Source: Silene noctiflora
Taxonomy: Eukaryota > Streptophyta > Magnoliopsida > Caryophyllales > Caryophyllaceae
Direction of reading: 5' to 3'
NCBI GenBank assembly: GCA_009801015.1
Contig: VHZZ01005772.1
Coordinates: forward strand, 6,257 to 31,460
DNA: 25,204 nt
Under the pieces are notes generated by a model, which was given only the letters and a program-made list of their open reading frames with translations, did no database searches and was not told where the DNA came from. The translations under genes were made by a program, and so were the position numbers. This document shows, one piece after another, positions 18,685-25,204 of the stretch; within the stretch, counting starts at the first letter, position 1; each line of letters begins with the position of its first letter.

Positions 18685-20254
18685 CTTCTAGATTTTATCA
18701 AATGACTGTTGAGCACCTTCAGTCCACTTAAACTATCCCTTCTTCATTCACTCAGTGTGCAACAATTGAGCTGAAATTCTTAATGAATCTCCTGTAAAAA
18801 GATACCAAACCATGGAACTCCTTTACTTTAGTGATTGTTTTAGGAGTTGGCCAAGACTAGATTGCTGCAATTTTGTCTTGGTCAACTGAAATACCTCTCC
18901 TAGACACAATATATCCAAGAAAGGTCACCTCTTCAGTCATGAAGATTCACTTATCCAATTTGCCAAACAATTTCTAGTCCTTGAGAATCTTGAAAACAAT
19001 TTCAAGATGATTGAGATGCTCATTCTTGCTCTAGCTGTAAATCAGAATGTCATCAAAATAGACTACTGCAAACTTGCCCAAACATGGCCTCAACACTTCA
19101 GTCATCCGTCTCATGAAGGTGCTTAGGGGTTTGACAATCCAAATGGCATAACTAACCACTCGTCAAGCCCATGCTTGGTATTAAAAGCAGTTTTTCATTC
19201 ATCACCTTCCTTAATCCTCACCTTGTGGTAGCCTTGTGTAAGATCAATTTTTGAGAACACTTTGGCTCCACTAACCGCATCTAGCATGTCATCAAGTCTA
19301 GGTGTGGAAAACATGTACTTCACTGTTATGTTGTTGATGGCCCTGCTGTCTGTGCACATCCTCCATGTGCCATCTTTCTTAGGTACCAGAAAAATAGGTA
19401 CAACACAAGGGGCTCAGAGATTCCCTTACAAAACCCTTATTCACCAGCTCTTCAATGTGCTTCTGAAGTTCTTTGGTGGCATTAGGATCACACCTATATG
19501 CAGGTCTGTTAGGGAGCACAAATCCTGGCACTAGGTCAATATGATGTTCAATGCCTCTCAGTGGTGGCAACCCACTAGGTAGATCTCTAGGGAACACATC
19601 TTTAGACCTCATGATTAAGGGCTTAACTTCTGCAAGCACATCAATTATCTCCTTTTCTGTCACCTTTTTCGACAACAAGATTAAGACAGACTGCTCTTGT
19701 ATTAGTTCTTTGATCATGGCTGCCTCGGATAGAAACAACACCCTATTGAACTCCTCTAGCAAGCTTGGACTCCCAAAACACCTTTGATTAGGTGGCAGTG
19801 GTGTCAAGGTCACCTTCTTCCTTCCATGTTTAAAACTGTAGGTGTTATCCTTTCCTTGGTGAGTTGTGTTCTTGTCAAACTCCCATGACCTTCCTAGGAG
19901 TAAATGGCAGGCATCCATTGGGATAACATCACACAACACCTCAACTTTGTACACATTCCCAATAGAAAATGGAACCAAACACTGTTTTTCAACCTTCACC
20001 TCAGCTCCCCTGTTTAACCATTTCAGCTTGTAAGGGTTTGGGTGTTCCTGGGTGGTCAAGTTCAACTTGTTGACCAAAGTGATGGAAGCGACATTAGTAC
20101 ATCTCCCTCCATCAATGATCAAGTTACAAACCCTCCCCTGAAATATCCATCTGCTTCTGAAGATAAGTGATCTTTGGCCAGCTTCTAATGGTGCCTGTTG
20201 TGAGTGCATGACCCTCCATAAAACTAGGTTGTGGCCTGTATCAGGGTGAGACAC
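18685..20254 (-). pseudogene. Gypsy protease and reverse transcriptase
   Basis: The open part 19379-20254 starts after a stop that separates it from Gag in the same frame. It has the protease active site as LIIDGGRCTNVAS (Asp at 20111-20113), with DGG where most retropepsins have DSG/DTG, a form seen in some plant chromoviruses. LLLGRSWEFD and PRDLPSGLPPLRGIEHHIDLVPG lead into RT. One base change near 19395 shifts the frame. Beyond it [20 protein letters not shown] and the active site YFDD (19049-19060) can still be read, followed by stops. A frameshift separates this from the RNase H segment. Confidence 0.9.
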
Positions 20255-20293
20255 AAATTGGTCTTGGCTTGGCTCCTCCTTAGTGCCTATATC

Positions 20294-21409
20294 CTACAAT
20301 ACCAACCTCTCATCAGCTTCATACTCAATCAGTCCCTCCCTTTCCCTTTCTTCTACTTCCATAACAGTCAATGTCCTCTTAGAAGGAAAATCCTTCTTGA
20401 AGGGTCCATATCCTTGATATTGGAAGTACTTAATGTTTCCCCCAGTCATATGTGGGTTGGTTTTCTGGTTCATGGGTCCCTTCCCCTTGTCTAGTGTAGG
20501 CTGGGTTGTTGGTTTTGGTGCCTCCCTAATCCTAACACCACTATTAGTCTTAAACTGACCAAGCCTAGTGATATTCTTAGTCTTGGACTTCCCCATGTTC
20601 TCCACTCTAAGGGACAGGTTTACAGCATCATCACAAGACCACAAGGGATGCGTCTTAACCCTGCTAGTAATATTTCTGTCAAACCCCTCAAGGAACCTAG
20701 AAATTCTTCGTTCAGGTTTCTCATTTATCTCACATTGTAAGGTCAATTGCTCAAATTCTCTTATGTAGGTTTCAACAGGCGTCTCATCTTGCCTAAGTTT
20801 TGACAGTTTGATAAATAAGTCCTGGGTGTAATCCTTGGTGACAAATTTATCCATCAATTTTTTCTTTAATTTGGACCACGACCTAAGTGGTTCCTTCCCC
20901 TCCCCAAGTCTCCGGTGTTTCAAATTGTCATACCATAAGGAATCATAACCCTTTAGTTTTAAAATGGCAACTTTAAAAGCTCTCACATCAGAATATCCCT
21001 TATATTCAAATATTTTTTCCATATCTCTAATCCATTCTAACAACTCATTAGTATTTAAACTACCATTAAACTCAAGAATTTCTACCTTAAGGTGTTTGTC
21101 TGTGTGCTCAGGGTACTCAGCTTGGCTTCTGTAGCTTTTATCTCAGTCTAACATGTCTCTTTCTTTCTCTTGAAACTGTTGAGCCCTTCCTGCTCCGACT
21201 TATCCACGACCCCTTCCTCTTCTTCTTTGTGGTGGTCTTACTCTAAATGGGTTTGGAATGTTCTCTATGATAGCATTCAAAGAATTCACTGTCACATTGA
21301 CAGTTCCTGCTAGCTGGTCCACTTTCTGTTCAATTCCTGATAACCTCTCTTCACTCATTGGGCTATTTTTTGTATTTTTGATGTAGCTAGGGAAAATATG
21401 AACTCTCAA
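20294..21409 (-). pseudogene. Gypsy Gag with destroyed zinc knuckle
   Basis: One frame throughout, with two internal stops near 21198 and 21142. It starts with a short N-terminal region (MSEERLSGIEQKVDQLAG) and an Arg/Gly-rich tail. Then come VEILEFNGSLNTNELLEWIRDMEKIFEY, the Gag core (LKLKGYDSLWYDNL, LMDKFVTKDYTQDLF, ETPVETYIREFEQL) and the knuckle region at about 20404-20445. There the family's CX2CX4HX4C is YFQYQGYGPFKKDF: both first Cys are Tyr, the His is Pro and the last Cys is Phe. The frame stops at 20294 and continues into protease. Confidence 0.9.
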
Positions 21410-21415
21410 GACTCA

Positions 21416-21434
21416 ACCTTGGCTCTGATCACTA
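21416..21434 (-). other. Gypsy primer-binding site, initiator tRNA-Met-like
   Basis: The minus strand reads TAGTGATCAGAGCCAAGGTT. This matches TGGTATCAGAGCCAGGTT with small indels, so a decayed tRNA-Met site. It lies a few bases inside the 5' LTR edge at 21439. Confidence 0.7.
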
Positions 21435-21438
21435 GAAT

Positions 21439-22016
21439 TGCAGTGAAGCCTGCAGGGTTTCTTTGGATTATGGTCAAGACTGGAACAAGTGACAGAAAGA
21501 CTCAAACTTGGATATAATTATTTCAATAATTTCCACAGAATGCTCATGTAAAATGACAACAACAAACTAGTTCAACTTGGCCTCAAAATCCACAGCTAAA
21601 CACATGATTTAAAGAACAAAGAACAGAATAACAACAACCTCTAAGTTAACCCACAGACTAGCACATGATTGACTCTAACCTCACTAACAGACTTTGATCA
21701 ACACCCACAGAATAAGCACATGATGTTACGAGACCTGACTCTTAACTACAGACTAGCATAAGTTGAAAAGATTTGAAATTAAGAAAGAATTCTCTGGGTT
21801 TTTTCATTCAAACATAAGTTGCCTCAATATAGTGGGGTATAGGTCCTTATATAGGCCTCTCCTGTGAATTACAATGCAATAAACCCTAAAAATGTTCATA
21901 TAAAGGGAAAGATTAATCCCTAGGATACAAACAAAGTTCAAAAAAGTATTTACAAACTAAAATAAAAATTAAACAAGTCCAAACTAAAATAAAGTAAAAG
22001 GGTTGCAGGTGATAGT
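21439..22016 (-). repeat. Gypsy 5' LTR, truncated by copia insertion
   Basis: Homologous to 15986-16558. Compared with the partner it lacks the final 58 bp (equivalent to 16559-16616), which should lie beyond the copia insertions. The TATA box on the minus strand is at about 21847-21855. The bases atagt at 22012-22016 are the likely left target duplication of the copia insertion. Confidence 0.92.
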
Positions 22017-23042
22017 TGTTGGAGTAGTGTCCTCCTAAATAGTGCATTTACATAATAAATTTCATAAAAGGAATATCAGGGATATTATTTTTTTGTCAGT
22101 TGATCAACGTAAATCGGTAACGCTTGGCTGACTAGAGTTTGACGTTATTGTCGTAAGATGGCAGTGATTAACTGATCCCTTTACGGTCAGACCTATAGGA
22201 TGATGCCTAAATGGAATGACTAATTATTTCTATAAGATATACTATAATTAGTAACTTGTATAAATTGACTTTTATTAAGTCAAGTGAATTTACTGTTTGA
22301 TGACGAGTTACGAACTCGGGCCGAAGGAATTTATTATTCAACTATATGATAATTGATTAATAAATGGATGGAATTTAGTAATTAATAGTTAATTAAATAA
22401 ATTATTATGATATGTGTTTATATTGTGAGGCGGAGGTAATTAGTTAATAATATTTATAAGAGGTTGTAAAATTTACTAATTAATTATTATTAGACACATT
22501 TTATATTGGTAAAATGGTAATGTCACTTAATATTAAGTGTATTTTAATATTTAATTAGTATTATTTAAGTGTTAAATAATTATTTAAATTAATATTTAAT
22601 TATATAAGATAATCTAATATAAGTCTTATAAGCATTTATGGGACAAATGTCGGAAATCAAAATGGACAGAAATGAACACATGTACCGTCTTACTCTAAGA
22701 TGGTTACCCATGTGAATTGTTGCCAAACCCACTATCATTTTTTTGGTTTCATTTCTTTACATTTTGACCTCTATAAATACCCCATCACCTAACACATTAT
22801 AGGAGATGAATCTTTAAGAAAAAAAACCCTTAAAATAGCCTAAGAAGGCCTGCCAAAGTGAAGTGAAAAGAGACCATTATTTTCCTTCATTTATTCGTCT
22901 TCTTCCTTTTTTTATGATCAATAGTTGATCAAGATCATCATCAAATAAATTCACAAATATATTATGCATCATCTAATATTATTAATGTTAAAATATTACA
23001 TATTATACAAGATATTTCTAATATTATTTAGTTAGTAATATT
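22017..23042 (+). mobile_element. Copia LTR in plus orientation, truncated
   Basis: Starts TGTTGGAGTAGTGTCCTCC, the complement of the right end of the minus-strand copia LTRs. It can be followed as their reverse complement (gtcagttgatc, cctataggatgatgcc, gcggaggtaattagttaa, gacaaatgtcggaaat) to about 23042. The last ~270 bp of the LTR are missing because the next element starts there. A TATA box, CTATAAATACCC, lies at 22771-22782, so transcription would go rightwards. It inserted in the gypsy LTR. Confidence 0.88.
22772..22779 (+). promoter_or_regulatory. TATA box of plus-strand copia LTR
   Basis: TATAAATA in ctctataaataccccatc. The minus-strand LTR has the same motif in reverse at 23560-23568. 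Confidence 0.7.
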
Positions 23043-24337
23043 TTAAAGTCCTAGACCCCTAATTAGACATCTCTAATTAGTTACTAAATTACTTGTTAAT
23101 TTAATTTATAATGATCTAGTTACATGCATGCTTATAAGATGGCTAAAAATAAGAGAACAATTTCCTTACATTGGTTATGGAATATATGGGCACAACAAAG
23201 GACACCTTCCTTTATTGTTCTTGAGCTTAATAAAGATTGATGATCCTCCAAGACTCCAAAGTAGAAGCGCTCCTTTGAGTTGCACCCAAGATTAGCCCAG
23301 AATTCCCAATATTACTAACTAGATAATATTAGGAAAACTTGTTTATTATGTAATAATATTACTCTAATAATATTAGATAATATATAATATTTTTATTTGA
23401 ATTTTTGCTGATGATTTATCAACAACTTGATAAAAGTATGATGAAGAAGATGAAGATAATAAGGGCTTATTTTTCCTCCTTTTTCCCATCTTTGTTTGGC
23501 CCTTTTATAAGGTTTTTTTTGTTGTGTTTTTCTAACCAATTATGTGTGTAAGGTGTGGGTATTTATAGAATACCAAATGTACAAAAATGAAACCCAACAT
23601 AAAGTAGTGGGTTGGTGCCATATCATGTGTGTGTCACACAGTATCACATTTACGGCACATGGTTCATTTCGGTCCATTTCGATTTCCGACATTTGTCTTA
23701 CAAATGCTTATAAGACTTATATTTAATTATCTTATATAATTAAATATTTATTTAATTTAATTATATTATTTAACATTTAAATAATACTAATTAAATATTA
23801 ATGTACACTTAACTATAAAGTGACATTTTACCATTTTAACAATATAAAATGTGTCTTATAATAAATAATTAGTTAATTTTACAACCTCTTGTAAAGATTA
23901 TTAACTCATTACCTCCGCCTCACAATATACACACATATCGTAATAATTTAGTTAATTAACTATTAATTACTAAATTCCATCTATTTATTAATCAATTATC
24001 AAATAGTTGAATAATAAATTCCTTTGGCCCGAGTTCAAAACTCGTCATCAAATTATAAATTCACTTGACATAATAAAAGTCAATATATACAAGATACTAA
24101 TTAAATTTATATCGTATATATAAATAATTAGTTTTTCCATTTGAGCATCATCCTATAGGTGTGACCTAAAGGGATTAGCTGATCACCGCCGTCATACGAC
24201 AGTAATGTCAAACTTCAGTCAGCCAATCATTACCGATTAACGTTGACCAGCTGAGAAGTATATTAAAACATATATCCCAAATATTCATTTTATGAGATTT
24301 ATTAAGTAGACGTACTATTGAGGAGGACACTACAACA
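23043..24337 (-). repeat. Copia 3' LTR of a second minus-strand element
   Basis: Ungapped alignment with the start of 181-1489 places the left edge at 23043, where TG has become TT. The right edge is caaca at 24337. Length 1295 bp. A TATA box (minus strand) is at 23560-23568. The left flank atatt at 23038-23042 would be its target duplication. It lies in inverted orientation to the plus-strand LTR to its left. The internal region follows on the right. Confidence 0.9.
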
Positions 24338-25128
24338 ATCCGGCACTTTTCTGATACAAGTGTGCGCTACCAATTCTCTTGTCCGTTAAATTTCCCACTC
24401 GATGCAAGGTGTCTTTCAGGTCGTATTTGCAGACGATCATATCATGTGTGGTTTCCTCGATCTGGAGAATAATTGTCTAACCGGATAATCTACTATAGAT
24501 CTCATCCGAGCGTGGCCACGCATTTTCAGTCACATTTCCTCGAGTGGTCTTGAGATAATAAACCCTGACAAGGGTGGACAATCCTGTTTACCCATTTTCT
24601 TCGTTCGAAACAGATCACAATGACCCAATAAATGTCCTTCAGCCTCCTTTTATGGTGCGACCTAGGACAAAAACCAAAGCCACCGGAAAACTGCACCAAC
24701 TCAGACAAATAGCCGCATGTCTAAAGAATTGACTCTAAGGAATAAATAGAAATCCTTGCCATGACCAGGCAAGATGAGGACTCTATAAATGGTCACCGTC
24801 CGACAAAGTGTCTCCACATTCTGCCTATGTAATCGACCAGTCATATTTATCACCCTATGGTGGTTGAATACACCATCAATAGATTCACAATCTAGTCACT
24901 CTGAGACGTCACCTCATTAACTAACTAGGAACTAAAATACAATGTTAATCTAGTTCACTTTAATTGAATTCAATGTTGTCAATACAACCAATTCGGATAA
25001 AACAAAGTATTTAAATTAAGTGAAAACTGAAAAACTAGAGTTTATACACTATAAAAACTCAAAAGATAAATGTGATTATCATATATGAAATAACTAATAC
25101 AATATCTAATTATTACATATCTTAAAAT
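24338..25128 (-). other. 3' noncoding module of the second copia element
   Basis: Colinear with 1490-2382, ending before a pol stop codon (25129-25131) as that one does. The 95-bp unit found twice at 1994-2184 occurs once here. Its polypurine tract region is decayed (AAAAGTGCCGGAT on the minus strand). Confidence 0.85.
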
Positions 25129-25204
25129 CTACAATAATTCAGGCACTCGCCTCTATCTCATAGAAGCTACATGACCATCATGCTTAGCCTGCGATAAAGG
25201 CTTG
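25129..25204 (-). pseudogene. C-terminus of second copia pol, cut by window edge
   Basis: The minus strand reads KPLSQAKHDGHVASM, a stop, then RRVPELL and a stop at 25129-25131. It matches the end of the first element's pol (2383-2458), which has a stop where this copy has the Gln of KPLSQ. The rest of pol is beyond the right edge. Confidence 0.85.

Larger units (their letters stand above)
15986..22016 (-). mobile_element. Ty3/gypsy element, chromovirus-like, 5' LTR cut
   Basis: Minus-strand element with LTRs 15986-16616 (3') and 21439-22016 (5', missing its last 58 bp). Gag, protease, RT, RNase H and integrase follow in gypsy order. Gag and the first half of pol share one frame apart from stops, as in single-ORF chromoviruses. 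LTR copies differ at about 58 sites over ~575 bp by my count, near 10%, so it is old. It inserted into the ORF1 remnant; cttcc at 15981-15985 would be the left target duplication. A copia LTR later interrupted its 5' LTR at 22017, so the far duplication cannot be seen. Confidence 0.94.

Noticed and set aside
19262..19787. Plus-strand frames opposite the gypsy protease-RT
   Set aside because: Antisense shadows of pol with no domain of their own.
22017..24337. Large inverted-repeat DNA transposon or foldback element
   Set aside because: Both arms are copia LTRs with their own ends and TATA boxes, and copia internal sequence follows one of them.
1..25204. Host protein-coding genes, tRNA or rRNA genes, or a new defence or metabolic system
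   Set aside because: Every long open frame belongs to Gag, Pol or ORF1 remnants or lies within LTRs. No RNA-gene signature was seen.

Overview
The window is plant nuclear DNA made of LTR retrotransposons inserted into one another. I see no host gene, tRNA, rRNA or CRISPR array. Evidence for a plant: Ty1/copia Gag-Pol with an initiator-tRNA-Met primer site, an Athila/Tat-type Ty3/gypsy Gag with a tRNA-Asp-type primer site, a chromovirus-like Gag-Pol, and a solo LTR with TGTAAYACCC-type ends. The repeated ACTCGGTCGAGT motif in the solo LTR hints at Caryophyllales, but only weakly. The sequence is AT-rich, and every coding region is broken by stops and frameshifts.

Layout. 1-154 is the end of a copia LTR. 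155-180 is a sliver of an Athila/Tat protease gene. 181-9683 is a complete copia element on the minus strand with LTRs at 181-1489 and 8381-9683, flanked by a perfect 5-bp duplication (attac). 9689-14113 is the 5' part of the Athila/Tat-like element, also minus: start of protease, gag, primer site, and a long LTR with GC-rich palindromic repeats. 14119-15390 is a probable solo LTR. 15511-15985 is a broken Athila-type ORF1 on the plus strand. 15986-22016 is a second Ty3/gypsy element (minus, chromovirus-like) whose right LTR is cut by a plus-strand copia LTR (22017-23042). That LTR is in turn cut by a second minus-strand copia element (23043 to beyond the right edge).

Order of events. The Athila/Tat element was present first and was hit twice by copia elements 21 bp apart within its protease codons. 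The sequence on both sides of the complete copia element reads on in one frame, which proves the nesting. At the right, the gypsy element landed in ORF1, a copia element landed in the gypsy LTR, and another copia element landed in that copy. LTR pairs differ by roughly 8-10% by eye, so the complete insertions are old.

The elements do not work together as a system. Each is a separate, decayed relic that once encoded Gag, protease, integrase, reverse transcriptase and RNase H for its own copying. The most useful observations are the frame-proven double nesting, three tandem duplications split by a single N (probable assembly artefacts), a shared ~795-bp noncoding module 3' of copia pol, an inverted pair of copia LTRs, and the palindromic repeat arrays inside LTRs. 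I found no new biological system that I can defend.
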